DNA of 64,000 nt from Schizophyllum amplum (lineage: Eukaryota; Basidiomycota; Agaricomycetes; Agaricales; Schizophyllaceae): the NCBI GenBank assembly GCA_007026445.1, contig VDMD01000047.1:124001-188000 (forward strand). The letters run 5' to 3'. The notes beneath the pieces were generated by a model. The model did no database searches. It saw nothing but the letters and a program-made list of their open reading frames with translations, and was not told the origin of the DNA. The position numbers were made by a program, and so were the translations under genes. Below, in pieces: positions 11,834-23,394 of the stretch (its first letter is position 1; the number at the start of each line of letters is the position of its first letter).

Positions 11834-12103
11834 TCAGAACTCATCTCGCTTCGCTCGCTGTCTGGGCTCTGACTGAATATCGACGTGCATCACGCCGTCC
11901 GTCCCTTGCAGCCTGCTCGATATCTCATCCGACCACTGCGCCTTCGGAACGCTGAAGAGTTGGACATCGTGCAGCTGGCCGACCTGACCGACATGGCTCA
12001 GCGAGTCCGAGAGACCGGCCGCTGAGGGAAGGGTAGAGGGCTGTATAGATGGCGCCAGAGTCAGTGCAATGTACACATTCGCAGCAAAGTTTAGAGCCTG
12101 CAT
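11834..12103 (-). CDS. Small hypothetical protein with a hydrophobic N-terminus and an RDEF C-terminus
   Basis: An 89-codon frame runs from ATG 12103 to TGA 11836-11834. The N-terminus MQALNFAANVYIALTLAP could be a weak signal peptide. Next comes a segment with regular hydrophobic spacing (LSHVGQVGQLHDVQLFSVPK, then LQGTDGVMHVDIQ). The protein ends in the basic stretch RQRAKRDEF. The last four residues resemble ER-retrieval signals of the KDEL/HDEL type, though F in the last place is atypical. I do not recognise a family. The ordered alternation of hydrophobic and charged residues is more protein-like than a chance ORF, but an upstream in-frame ATG (12205) and possible introns leave the true start open. 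Confidence 0.4.
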   Translation of the reverse strand: MQALNFAANVYIALTLAPSIQPSTLPSAAGLSDSLSHVGQVGQLHDVQLFSVPKAQWSDEISSRLQGTDGVMHVDIQSEPRQRAKRDEF

Positions 12104-12304
12104 CGTAGACCGCGGAGAGGTTATAGAAGGACGTTGGGTGACGTCGTCGATGCGATCTCGACAAAGGATCAATTGTTCCCACGATCCGGTCCGCGATCCC
12201 GCCAACTCTGAGTTGTTAACAGCTCAACCTCTCAAGTGCTCGCCAGCAGCTCCCAACTTGGCACTTGCTTGCAGCCTTCATCTTGAGCGGGAGTCGCCTC
12301 CATC

Positions 12305-14203
12305 ATGTCGGAAAACAGTGACCCCTTGCTGGCTCTGCGCAGCGCCATCAAATCCCGCGCGACCATAACCTTCAGCAAAGACGGCGCACCTGTCCCCTCC
12401 CTCGCCTCCGCTACCCACATCGACCTCTCCCCCTCGCAGTCCTATGCTCGCGCGACCCCAACAAGATGGAAAAAGAGCGGCTCCGGGAACGAGGGATACA
12501 CGCTTGACGCGCTCTATCTTGTGTTCCAACTGCAAGGCGCCTCCGGTGGCGAGTACATGAAGCAGGCGCGCGAGAACGGCATGACTGTGGGCATGGTCAG
12601 CATCACGGAGCGCAAAGCCGTGCTCGACTATCTCGAGGGCCGTATTAGTGATCACCCGAGCATCATTCAGGGTGCGTGGTGCCATTTCCCCAGCATATAC
12701 AACCTAATCGAGACCGACAGAGGACGCGGGGAAGGGCGATGGGTCGGCCCCTGCAGGCGCGGCAACATCCCCTCAGAAGCGGCGCCACTACGTTCCCGAC
12801 GCGAAGGATGTGCAAGTCGTCAAGCGCATGAGGCAGAACGAAGTCGAGTTGGAGGACCGGCATACCGTTCTGCGCGGGCAGAAGCTCAACGTGCGTGAAA
12901 CCGTTCCCCTCGTCATCCACCTACTGAGGATCATGCAGGACTTCACCAACCTACGAAACATATACGCTGACAAGCTGAAGAAGCTCAAGGACGCTAGCAA
13001 AACCGGCGCCGCTGTCCCCGCTCCGCCGTCGGTCTAGGTGCGCGTGGGCCGCCAATTGCTTTGAACTGCTACCGTCTTAACGATGCCTACCTCCAGAGCC
13101 GAAAGCCCGCGTGCAAGGTGCTCCCATCATTCTCGTTTCCTCTTCACCAACAGCCCTCGTCACCATGTACAACGTGCAACGGTTCTTGGGCGAATCCGTG
13201 TAAGCAGCCGCATCCGCGAGGCTGTCGCTCGCCTGTCCGTTGATCATCCCCTTCCATTACCAGCTTCGAGACCTCGCAAGAGGCGCGAGCCAACGCGGGG
13301 AACAACCGCCCGCCAGAGCTCATTCACATCTACCGTAAAGTTGATATCCCGAGCAGTGCGTGCGTTCGAATTGCCCCCGCCTCGCACGGGTGGCCGCATG
13401 TTCATATGGCTAACCGTAAGCCCACAGATGACGGGACGACGAGCATGCGACAAGCGACGCGGCGATACGCAGTGTATGACAACGCTGAGAAAATGCCACC
13501 CGACGGTTGGGACCGGTGCGTATGATTTCGCGTTGCCTGTCTCGCCTGTCCTCCCCGTCTCCGTTGTATTATCCATTCCCTTCGGCTTACACATCCCTTC
13601 GTCTCCCCCATCCCTTCGTCTCCCCCATCCCTTTCTCTAACCCAACTTCCTTGTTTGACCCATCCACTTCGTCTGACCCGTCCCGCCGGTCCCATCCGTC
13701 TGACTCCTCCCCCCAGCGTCGTCTGTGTCCTCACCACCGGCCAGGCTTGGCAATTCCGGCCCTACAAATGGAGCGAGCCGCGGGCGTTGTTCCATCACGG
13801 TAAGTGGGCAGGTTTCTATGTGTTTTATGGTAAACCGTCTCGTGTTTCTTTTACGCTGACCTCTCGCCAATTCATAACTACATAAATTCGCCAACCTTCG
13901 TTGACCTGCTCCGTCCAGTCAAGGGCATGCACGTCAGCTGGGCGAACGACCCGCCGAATCCGAAGATCGCGGATTGGAATGTGACGGAGATCAAGGTGAG
14001 TTGTGCTTTCGGTTCACGGAAGGCCATGTTTTCGATCTTCGCGAGGCCCTGTCTGGCGTCCGCGCCTAGCATCCATGCGAGGTCCTGTCTGCGATCATGC
14101 GACCACGCTACATAAATACCACCAGATCGACAAGAACAGGCGACACGTCGACAAATCCACCGTCGCGCATTTCTGGCGCGTTTGGACAACTGGATGGGCA
14201 TGA
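12305..14203 (+). CDS. CDC73: RNA polymerase II-associated factor Cdc73/parafibromin (Paf1 complex)
   Basis: Eight exons start at ATG 12305. Introns are at 12672-12720, 13032-13098 (weak GTCTAG donor), 13200-13263, 13356-13427, 13516-13716, 13800-13918 and 13996-14125. The N-terminal domain begins MSENSDPLLALRSAIKSRAT and contains YTLDALYLVFQLQ. The middle has RRHYVPDAKD and ELEDRHTVLRGQKL. The C-terminal Ras-like domain has APIILVSSSPTALVTMYNVQ, RFLGESVFETSQEA, RVVCVLTTGQAWQFRPYKW, KGMHVSWANDPPNPKIADWN and VDKSTVAHFW. Cdc73 acts in the Paf1 complex on elongating polymerase II and supports H2B ubiquitination and H3K4/K36 methylation. At about 14180 one base seems to be missing: the expected final helix (LDNWMGMNKPALMKTQ, stop at 14230-14232) is in the next frame, while the frame as written ends VWTTGWA at 14201-14203. 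Intron 5 carries a C/T-rich tandem repeat. Confidence 0.9.
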
Positions 14204-14345
14204 ACAAGCCCGCGCTGATGAAGACACAGTAGACGATGGAGACGAGGTGCTGGTGAAGATGTGTTAGTGGTGAAGACATAGTAGCTTCTGGAGATGTGAT
14301 AGCTGTGAAGATGCCGTAGCTGGTGAAGACCCAGTGAAATAGCTA
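14204..14345 (+). repeat. Short imperfect repeat downstream of CDC73
   Basis: Variants of GTGAAGACATAGTAGCT recur about four times between 14250 and 14340 (GTGAAGATGTGTTAGTG, GTGAAGACATAGTAGCT, GTGAAGATGCCGTAGCT, GTGAAGACCCAGTGAA). The array sits in the CDC73 3' region. Confidence 0.5.
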
Positions 14346-14593
14346 TGACGACCCAGCAACCATTTTTGCTTGAACTTGTTCCATCTGCACTGTGTCACTG
14401 TTTAGCGCGGACGCACAAAGGCGATCCGGCATTTGCCGGATCGGTGACTGGTCGCGCCGTCACGACGACGGCTTTCTCGCTTTGCCTTTCGCCTTCATCA
14501 CCCTCGTTCCTTCATCCCAGAAGACGGATGTATCCCGTCTTTTCCCCGCGCATATATACCCTTGCTACAGAAGCGGCTCCATAATCGGCCAAG

Positions 14594-17188
14594 ATGCACT
14601 TGCTCCTTCTATCCTTACTCTGCGCATCTCGCGTCGTCGACGCGCTTTTCTGGCCCGTAGGGCGTACTATGACCGATGCGCAGCATGGTAAGCAGTGTTT
14701 TGCCACGTGATATATTCTCATCTGCGTAGACCAGCAAAGAGGCGTTTCCAACGCGGAGATCGCAGCCATCGGCAGGAGCCAAAGTGCGCATACATCCCTG
14801 TCCTTTAACGCGCCCCTCGCTAACCTAGCTGCAGGCTCCCTCGATGCTTATGCGCGACGACCAGATTGCTTCAAGGACTCTGCAGCGCTCATTAGCGCGC
14901 GCTGTGAAGATCTCGACGCGCGGGAAAACGAGAGGGTGCGAGGCGAGTGCTTGCGGGCAATTTTGTGGCGCGAGTCGAAAGCTGATAGCGTCCTCCTATC
15001 ATGCATCCTACGCTATGCTGCTCCTATCTCGCCCTTGGATTCTTGATTCATCCAGCGGCCATCTCGATGACCCTTTGCGAGCTCGCAACCGCCAAGCACC
15101 ACACCCCGCCGCTTGAATGTGCGCCTTTCGCTGCAGGAGCACACGACGCTCCCGAGAGTGCCGTTGGCGAATGCGTCAAGCATGTTTTCGACCTGTCGTG
15201 TGAATGCCCTCGTGCTAACCGAACCTAGTGCCCTCTCGCGTAGCGCCCAATACTGGTCGAGCTACTCGGGTTATCTGCGGGAGATTCGTGCGTCAATATT
15301 CATCGTCGTCTGCCACTTACTGACCATGCATAGCGCAATTATGCTTCGCGTATCGCCGGTGGCATGATATTGGTGCGCTTCTTTCCTAGCTTCAAAGACT
15401 ACACTCATCCAAATGACAGACACGGCGAAAGATATATATCGCAACGCGACGCTGCGCGAGCTCGACCTGCTGCATGCTCTGGACGAGCGTGGACTGCAGC
15501 AGGCGGAAGCCCTTGCTATATTCGGTGATCAGCTCTTAGTAAGCCCACTTGAACAGGGGACGGGCGATGGAAACTTACTCATGCCACAGGGCATGCGTAA
15601 TGCGCTCAGTGACCTGGCCACACTTTCGCAAGATCTCAACGCGTTGGCACATAATCTTCCAGCTATCTTGAAGCAGCAAGCGGAGGAGGCGAGTAGGTTC
15701 ATACTCGAATCTATCGGTCTCGCTAACAAATATTCATAGATAATCACGGCTTTCAGTTGTCCCTCGACTCACGCAACAGCGACATGGTATGGAACTAATA
15801 ACTCGGGTCGACCAGGTGAGCTGAGAACTTTTTGTCTTGATTCGTATGGTCTTTTTAAAGCGCTATTGGCAGATGGATGCAGCGCTCAATGTCGTGTACG
15901 ATGCGGTATGTTGTCTTGCCATCTCCAAGTGCTTCTGGCTCAATGAGTATGCAGCATCGGCTTGCACTCGCACGGCTGGCGACTGGTGCGAGCGAGCGTG
16001 TCGAGCAAGCTCTGGATGGTGTTGCTTTGCGCGCCGAGGACCGCAGTCGGGCCTCCATGGAGCTCGCGGTAAGTATTGTCTGGTCCTCTTCACGTCCTCT
16101 CATACCTGACGCGCGTGTATCGATTGATGTTCAGGATGACGCCTACCGCGCATGGGCCACACTTACCGACGAGCTGGGTACGGCGCACACCGTAAACACC
16201 TTGCTCGCTCTCTCAAATTGATGCTGACATTATACCAAATCCATCCAGGTTGTCGTCCGCCTCCATGACACTGCGCGCCTCGCCACCGCCTCCGTTGAAG
16301 ACGCCCATGCTCATGGCCATGCCCTCCTCGTGACCCAAGAACACTCTCACCTCGCTGCCGCCAGCTTGACCGGCGCGCTTCACGAGCTAGTCACCACCAC
16401 TCGCAGCGAACTGACCATCATCAACGCGACTGCACACGAGGTGCGGGAATCATTGGGGCAAGGCGCACCACGCTGGGCGGGGCGACTCCTGGAAGCGTTG
16501 TTTGGGGAAAACAACAGTACAGCTTTTTCCTTTACGCCTCTAAGCAGAGTATCCTGATCTCGGTTGACCTACCAGCTGCGCTGACGCTTGCTCGATATCT
16601 TATGCACCCGATGGCTCTCGTTGCAATCTCACTGGTTTTCTCCTGCGGTCGGGTAGCCCTCGGTGCCCTCTTTGTGCGTATTTTGCGGCAATCATTTTGT
16701 ATGGCTGACTTCGTGTGGCAGAGCTCGATCTTCGTCATGCGGTTCATGCGCGGACAGCTGTACCGACTAGCTTCTATGGTTCTCTCTACGGTTGATACCG
16801 AATCTCAAGCTCATGCCTCTGTGTCAGTGCTACGTACATCTTTCACACTTCGCCCTGACTTATCACATCCCTGACGAGTAGCAACACGTCGCCTTCATAT
16901 GCAAGATCTTATGCAGGCTACACACTCCCTGATCCTGGCAATACTCCAACGACTACAAACAACTCTACGCCGCGCTCGTCAAACAATCTCTTCGCTTCCG
17001 CTCCGCAAAATGCTCTGAACATGTCTCTCTCGCAGCCAACTTTCTCATCGCTTTCCGCATGCTCTCTGCCGCTCCTCGATAATTCTCAGCAAGCTACCTA
17101 TGTCTCGCGACGCCAAGCTTTACCTCGGACGACTGGTCTACGTCGCTCGCGTATCCCGGATCGGCTCTGCTTACCTGCTACTTCGTGA
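14594..17188 (+). CDS. KAR5: Nuclear fusion protein Kar5/Tht1 family
   Basis: Starts at ATG 14594 with a signal peptide (MHLLLLSLLCASRVVDALFW) and ends at TGA 17186-17188. It has about a dozen exons. The conserved lumenal part includes ARRPDCFKDSAALISARCED, AAISMTLCELATAKHHTPPL, ECAPF, the diagnostic ALSRSAQYWSSYSGYLRE, QLCFAYRRWHDIDTAKDIYR, a coiled-coil stretch, and C-terminal hydrophobic helices (LMHPMALVAISLVFSCGRVA, then IFVMRFM). Kar5/Tht1 sits in the ER and nuclear envelope near the spindle pole body and is needed for nuclear membrane fusion at karyogamy. In a dikaryon this step happens in the basidium. Two introns fit only with a GC donor: 14943-15055 (AG|GCGAGT) and 15180-15228 (AA|GCATGT). 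Without them the conserved frame is lost. Confidence 0.85.
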
Positions 17189-18192
17189 TGGACTGACTTC
17201 GTCGCAACGCCCTCTGATCGCTTTCGTGTACCTGTACTTCGAGCACGCTGGTTGTTATCGTGGAATAATCCGTAGTACTGCGTATGACGCAGAAACCTTT
17301 CAAGAAATATGTAATGCGTTGTCGCTCTGGCTTCCAACAAGTGCGTCGCTGACCAGTGGACCGCCAGCTTCAAATATTATGTGAATCATGAGAATGCCCC
17401 TCGCATGGCTGCCTTGCATTTTGGTACGATTAACGGCAGGTATCTTCACCTGGGCTTTAAAATTTGCGGCTCGGAATAAGAGTGACTCGCCATGAGCCAG
17501 ACAGACTCAGAGTCGTTGTGAGAAATGTTACGTAAGCCTAGTACGCTCGTGACTTTGATGATGCAACGTGGGAAGCCGAACCGCTGACTCGAGGCTTAAT
17601 GTTCGCTCTCGCCATCATCTGAGTAGCTGTTGTTCCCTTGTTCCCTCCGCCCCTCGTCTCCTCACGACCTGTGCCACACAAGCATCTTGCTTTAATTTTT
17701 GGCCCGTTCACGCTTTGAGCCGCGTCCCTATACACCCTCGACGTCCGTCCTCGTTTACACAGCCGCACCATGTCCGTCGCAGCACCGGGGCCAATCGGCC
17801 ACGCGAATCCGTGCCACGAGCATAGGCTAATGCAGGTGATTACCACGCCCCTGCTCAGTCGCTGAGCAAGGCATATTAAGTCGAACACAGGCCACGACCC
17901 AGCCAACTCGACCGCTGCCACTGAAGCCCCTGTCAGCGCCTTCCGTGGCGCCTGAAGCTCAGCAGGTTGTAGTATCTGCCTACGGACCGCAACGGGTACG
18001 TTGTTGATTATTTTGGCACGATGTCCAGTTGCGCGCTCAAGGCGCACCACACCACGCAGTGTATGCCCGTTATGACTGCCACCGAGGTCATTCTTCCGGA
18101 ACGATTTAAACCTGCAAAAAGTCATATGCGTTTTGTCGTTCTTGTAGCGCTCGTTCTCTGCGCTTTGCGCGACTAGCTGACGCAATATAAAG
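17189..18192. other. Intergenic, about 1 kb
   Basis: A 215-codon minus-strand frame (17538-18185) crosses this region, but it has no recognisable motif and its composition is not convincingly coding. The rest should be the KAR5 3' end and the promoter and 5' exon of the next gene. Confidence 0.45.
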
Positions 18193-21100
18193 GTGAACGT
18201 ATCCTTGGGGAAGCATCTCCCGTCCAGCGAGCATGGCCCGCGAGACCTTACGCCGCCGGATTATCATCCCTGGTCATCGACAGGTCATATAATCCCAACC
18301 AGATCCTTCAAGGCCGACATATGTCGAGATTTTATATTCCGGAGGTGTCCTAATTACAAGGACTGCCCGCGTATCCACTGCTCCAGAGTCAGTATGGAAT
18401 GTCGCCTATTCTTACGTGGCGAATGCCGTTATGGCGAATATTGTCGTCTCACCCATCCATTGAGTATCGATAACCCGACACCGGGAGCACCGATCGTAAG
18501 GTCATCAAATATCAACTTGATTCTGGCGCTGATGCTGTCTTTCCAGGACGACTTGATCTGTCGGCATTTTTTGAACGGGCGGTGTACATTCGGGGACCAT
18601 TGCAGTCGCGTTCACCCGAAAGGATCACTATATTCAGCCACGAATGCGCGTCAGGTGAGCTACGTTTTACTGAACGATATGCAGGTAATAACCACTCATA
18701 GCTCAACAATCGTGCAACGCCCGTCACACCTTCGTCATCTCACGTTTGTTAACTCATCTCCGTTCCCGACTCTGTACTCAATCCTTCCAGCCAATGTCAG
18801 GCCTCCTTCAAGCAGTCAAGGACAACTCTGTACACGACAATATGGGCCGAGCTCCATCATATTCTCTTCCTATCGTTGAGCGTACACCGGTGTTGACGGA
18901 ACCGGAACCTGCCGTTCGCTTGCCAAAGTGTCCCTCGTATGAGGAGTCCCAGGCGTACGCGACTTCCCACGCGGACTATTCCGCCATGCCTAGGGCAGCT
19001 TCTTACGCGCATCTATGGGAAGAAGACAGCGACAAATCATGGCTCGATACTGGTCAGTCGTCTGACGACAGCGATTCGGTAAATATGAACTCGACGATGG
19101 TCAGCGTTGTTCGCTTACGCTATCCAGTTTTTCTCCGCGCACTCTCAAGCGTCATCAAGCACCTCGTCGCTCGCTTTGGCTGAGGTTCATCAGCCGGAGG
19201 CCGTGGTTCTGGTGCCCCCGAAGACCGCCACTGGGGCCTGTAGTAAATGCCTCAGGATGGTCTGCAATCAAGGTACTCGATGTGTGAGAAAGCAGCCCAA
19301 GACCGATGCCCCTGTGGTCCGTTGCCCTGTCAGTGTCGTACCGGAATCTGGCAGGCCCCCTATGGCAGAGCTTTGCCGCGACTGGCTACGTGGAAGATGC
19401 GCAAGGGGTACCGCATGCAAACGCAAGCATACAAAGCCCGAGGAACCTTCATCAAAACAGGATAGCGCCAGCTCATCGCAATCGAGCCATGTGTCGGAGG
19501 AAGTCGCCTTTGCCTCACAGCCGGTAAGTAGAGCGTTTGTTAGGGATCTTCGAAAACTCAAGGCGCTACAGCGGGCCATCCCTCGGCACATCGTGCTGCC
19601 TTTCGATCCCAATCCTCGTCTGGACGACCCTGACGTCGAGCTTCCAATAGCGGGGCCGACTGCCGCTGTCGTGAACACGTCTGTCAGCGACGTGAGTGGC
19701 CCTTTCCTTTGAAAATAAAACGTGAATCCTTACCTTTGTATAGTCGCGGCAGACCTCGATGCAGGTGCAATCGACGGCGCATAACGTTGAAGATTTCATT
19801 ACGGTCAAGCTTTTGCCTGGCTTCGAAGTGCATGAGATTGTCACCGGATTCGAGTCGCCTATCATCCTCGTGGACAACCTTCCCTCCAGCGTCCCTCTCA
19901 AGAATTTGTCTCATCTGCTCAGCACCTATGGTTTGGTCGTCGACATCAACCGCAAAGCCAGGGGTACGATATTCGTCTGCTTCTCCCGCGCAGCGGATGC
20001 CACGGCAGCGAGTGCAGCACTCGACGGGAAGGACATCTTCGGCACGAAGGCCCATGTCAGGATGCCTATTCACAAAGACGATAGCAAGAAGCTGACAGTC
20101 AACGACTCGACTGTACGCGTGGACTGGGAGCTGCCCTCTCGCGTTATCTACGCCGGCTATGATACCTTGGTGCAGGCGGAAGTCGCTGTCGCCAGTGCCA
20201 CGCAGCCCATTCGCGGTTATCAACCATCTGCAGAGCACCATCACGGCTTGCCTGCTGTGGGTACCCATACGGTGAAGTTCGTCGGTCTACCGAGGGATGT
20301 CACAGCCGACGAGATGCACGCGCTAGGCTCGCCCGTGGAGTACATGTGGGAGAGGCCCAATTACGCGTCGTCGCTGGAGGAGGCAGCGTCTGGGCTGGAA
20401 CGATACCTAGGCCAGAGCAGTGGACTTGTGAGGTTCGCCCTGCAGCCTCCGCCCTACCGCTTTGGCGTGATCACTGCATGGGCCACGTATTCCTCCACTG
20501 CCGAAGCGAAGGCCGCCTGCGCTGCCTTCCATCGCAGGATGCCTGCGTGCACGGGTCACACACGCATATCCGCACGGCAAGTCTACAGCGTTCTATACGA
20601 CGTCGACATGATGGTCTACGACAAGAAGTCCTACCCGCTCTCGAAACTGGGTGTTCTCGCGCGCTCGCGTGGAATGGAAATGGGCTTCTACGCGAAGGAG
20701 TCCCGCACTGGACGGTACATGCAGGTTCGTATGAAGGCAGACAGCCATCAAGATGTCCTCGACTTGAAGATAGAGTTGGAGCGCATCTTGCGTGGTCAAG
20801 TCCTTCGGGACTACGACCGCGTCATGTGGCATCCGTTTTTTGTCTTTCCACAGGGGCGTATGTACATTCGGGATCTGGAGAGACGCCTCCCATACGTTGG
20901 CATAGTGCCCGACGCTACGCGGCACGAGCTGCGCGTGTCTGGACCTCTACTGCAACGTCGAGAGGCGTTCACAGCACTCAGAGTCAAGATCAGGGTTCTG
21001 ACAAGCCAACAATTCCGAACCATCCCTCTATCTGGAGACGCCATCGCACTGTATCTCGATCCCGATATCATAGCGGTTCGAGCGCGCTTTGGAGACGGTG

Positions 21101-21861
21101 ATGTGATGTTGGACATGGAGAAGCGCGCCCTCATCATCCGCGGCGGCGAGACAGCGTACAACGAGACCTTGATGGCTGTTCGTCGCGCGAAGCAGCGACG
21201 ACAGGCGCCCGCATCCCACGACCCTCGCGCATGTCCCGTCTGCTTTGCGGAGGCCTCGTCTCCCGTCACTCTGCGATGTGGTCATTCGTGGTGTCGGGAG
21301 TGCATGCGTGGCTTCCTACTTTCGTCCGCGGAGAACAAGCTCTTTCCCTTATCCTGCTTGGGCAACGGCGGCCAATGCACGGAGCGTATCAATCACCACA
21401 ACGCGCGCGCTGTCCTCAGCCAGAACGAACACGAGAGGCTCATTCACGCTGCATTCGTCGCATACGTCAATGCCCGCCCAGACGAGTTCCTCTACTGCCC
21501 GACACCCGACTGCAGGCAAGTCTATCGTAACGCCTCGAAGGGCACCGCTCTGCAGTGTCCAGCATGCCTCATCCGCATATGCTCTCGTTGTCACTCGGAA
21601 TACCACGGCGGCCTGCGATGCAGCACGGACGATGGCGCGGCGGAGCTGGAGGACTGGATGAAGACGCACGGGGTAAAGCGCTGTCCCGGATGCCAGGTGC
21701 CCATCGAGCGCGACGAGGGCTGCTACCACGTTACCTGCACCCAGTGCCACACGCATATCTGCTGGCAGTGCATGGAGACCTTCCCCGGTGGAGATGGCAT
21801 ATACGGCCACATGCAAACAGAACACGGCGGCTGGGGGCTGGGACCCATCGAGGAGTACTAA
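18193..21861 (+). CDS. RBR (RING-IBR-RING) E3 ubiquitin ligase with four CCCH zinc fingers
   Basis: At least five exons; two clear introns are 18496-18546 (51 bp) and 19692-19743 (52 bp). The N-terminal half has four C3H1 fingers: CRDFIFRRCPNYKDCPRIHC, CRLFLRGECRYGEYCRLTH, CRHFLNGRCTFGDHCSRVH and CRDWLRGRCARGTACKRKH. The large exon from 19744 encodes an RRM-like segment (IILVDNLPSSVPLKNLSHLL), a second nucleic-acid-binding-like region, then an RBR module. RING1 is CPVCFAEASSPVTLRCGHSW; the IBR has CPACLIRICSRCHSEY; RING2 is CPGCQVPIERDEGCYHVTC, where the Cys of DEGC is the expected catalytic residue that takes ubiquitin as a thioester. The architecture suggests RNA-guided or RNA-associated ubiquitination. 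The first exon has no in-frame ATG before finger 1, so the start lies in an unseen upstream exon. Confidence 0.85.
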
Positions 21862-23394
21862 ATGGGACATTGTCTGGATACTGTATGTGCTCTCCTTCGT
21901 ATTACTGCACGGTAAAGACTCGTAAGTAAAGAGTCGCGTCTCTTTTATGTGGGCTATCTATCGCTACGTCCTGTGTCGAACTATGTATTACTAATGTACT
22001 CTACTGCGCGCCGAATACTACGTGCTTTTTCAGGCTCTAAAGTACGCTCTGGCTAGACTCAGGAAATTCCAAGAATGCATCACGTGACTCGAGGTTCAGC
22101 TTCAGGATTCGCTGTCGCCCCACCCTGTGTATCGGCTATACAAAATGCGGGAGATGTCGACGGTCACTAGGTAGCGTACAGCTCATGTTACAGAGTCCTT
22201 GAAATATTTCTTACTGGGGCGAGCCCAGAGCGCGGACTGCAGCGACTTCATACCTCGCGAGACATGAAATTGCATGAAAGACGGCTGCAAAGGTTGCCCG
22301 CCTAGCAGTCTCAGCGGGGATCGCTTTGAGGCCCGTGATAAATTTCAATCGAGGCGTCCTGGACCTTAGTGGGGTAGCTTAGACTTTTGCTGTGCTTCAT
22401 CAAGGCCTCAAAGATTGTGGCAAAATTCAGGAGGAACACTGGGTGGCTTTGTAGCCGCCTGGTTGCCGCCAGGGATCAAGTTACCTGACAAGTGCATGCA
22501 GTCAGATACCAATTGATAGCCCAAGGCAGTATGACTGGCGATCCAGCTGCTCGTAGATATGTGTTCATCGTCGTGGCGTCCAGCGCCCTTCGCTTTAGAT
22601 GCCGCGGGACTTTTCGCGGGCCGTCAAGAATGACAAGAACAACTCGCGTCGACATGTCACGATCGCTCGCGTGTCTCTGCCAACCCCGACGTCGGGCGGC
22701 CCCTCGGCGAACCTCAACATCAGCGGAGACGGAACCAGACCATTACAAGGGCCAGCAGCAGCTGGACCGTCGCGCAAGGCAGTTGGGCGAAGTCTGAACG
22801 GTGTCGAGCGGGCTGGTGAGCGCTTGAGCACCGAGGCACTTTAAGACGTCCATAGATGGGTCCGGACTTGTCGATGTCAGTAGGTAGGAATCTGCGTCGG
22901 AGGTTGCTCCGGTGTTTGCAGCCCAACTCGAACTACAACCCTTAGCTTCAGTTCTTGTTGTCGTGTTCGAGCATGAATCGGACCGCTTGCAGTTATCCCC
23001 GATGCAGAAGAATGGTCAGGGGGTGAGAAGATCGTCGAGTAGAAGTCAACAGACATGCTCGGGGCCATCGATGCATCGGCGGCTGACGAACTGATCTTCT
23101 CTCCCGGGCCTCGGATGTCCAAAAGTGCCTTAGCGCCATGCGCAGCGGTGAAAGATCATAGACATGATGCGGTTGCAAACCCGAGGCAGCGCGTTGCCTT
23201 CTGTTGCCTTCCCCTTCGCTTCTTCATTTTCAACTTCTAGCACGGCATCCGAATTTGACGCCGCTTTGTACCTCACCCCCTCACCGGACTTGTACTTGCC
23301 CCAGCCGCGGCCAGCTTGCTCTTGACTTCTTTCACGATCACGGTGCCTGTGCCCCGACGTCCCCAACGACCACAGCTGCATCCCGCGCGCGTCC
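21862..23394. other. Intergenic with one unsupported small ORF
   Basis: This is about 1.5 kb between the RBR gene and the G alpha gene. The only ATG-started frame with some coding character is 22599-22844 (+, 81 codons, MPRDFSRAVKNDKN...). It is basic at the start and Gly/Pro/Ala-rich after, with no known motif. I would not annotate it as a gene without transcript evidence. The segment 22870-23390 is the probable promoter and leader of the G alpha gene. Confidence 0.45.

Noticed and set aside
17538..18185. 215-codon minus-strand ORF in the KAR5-RBR gap
   Set aside because: No motif, no splice partners and no biased codon pattern. Long chance frames are common in this GC-rich DNA.
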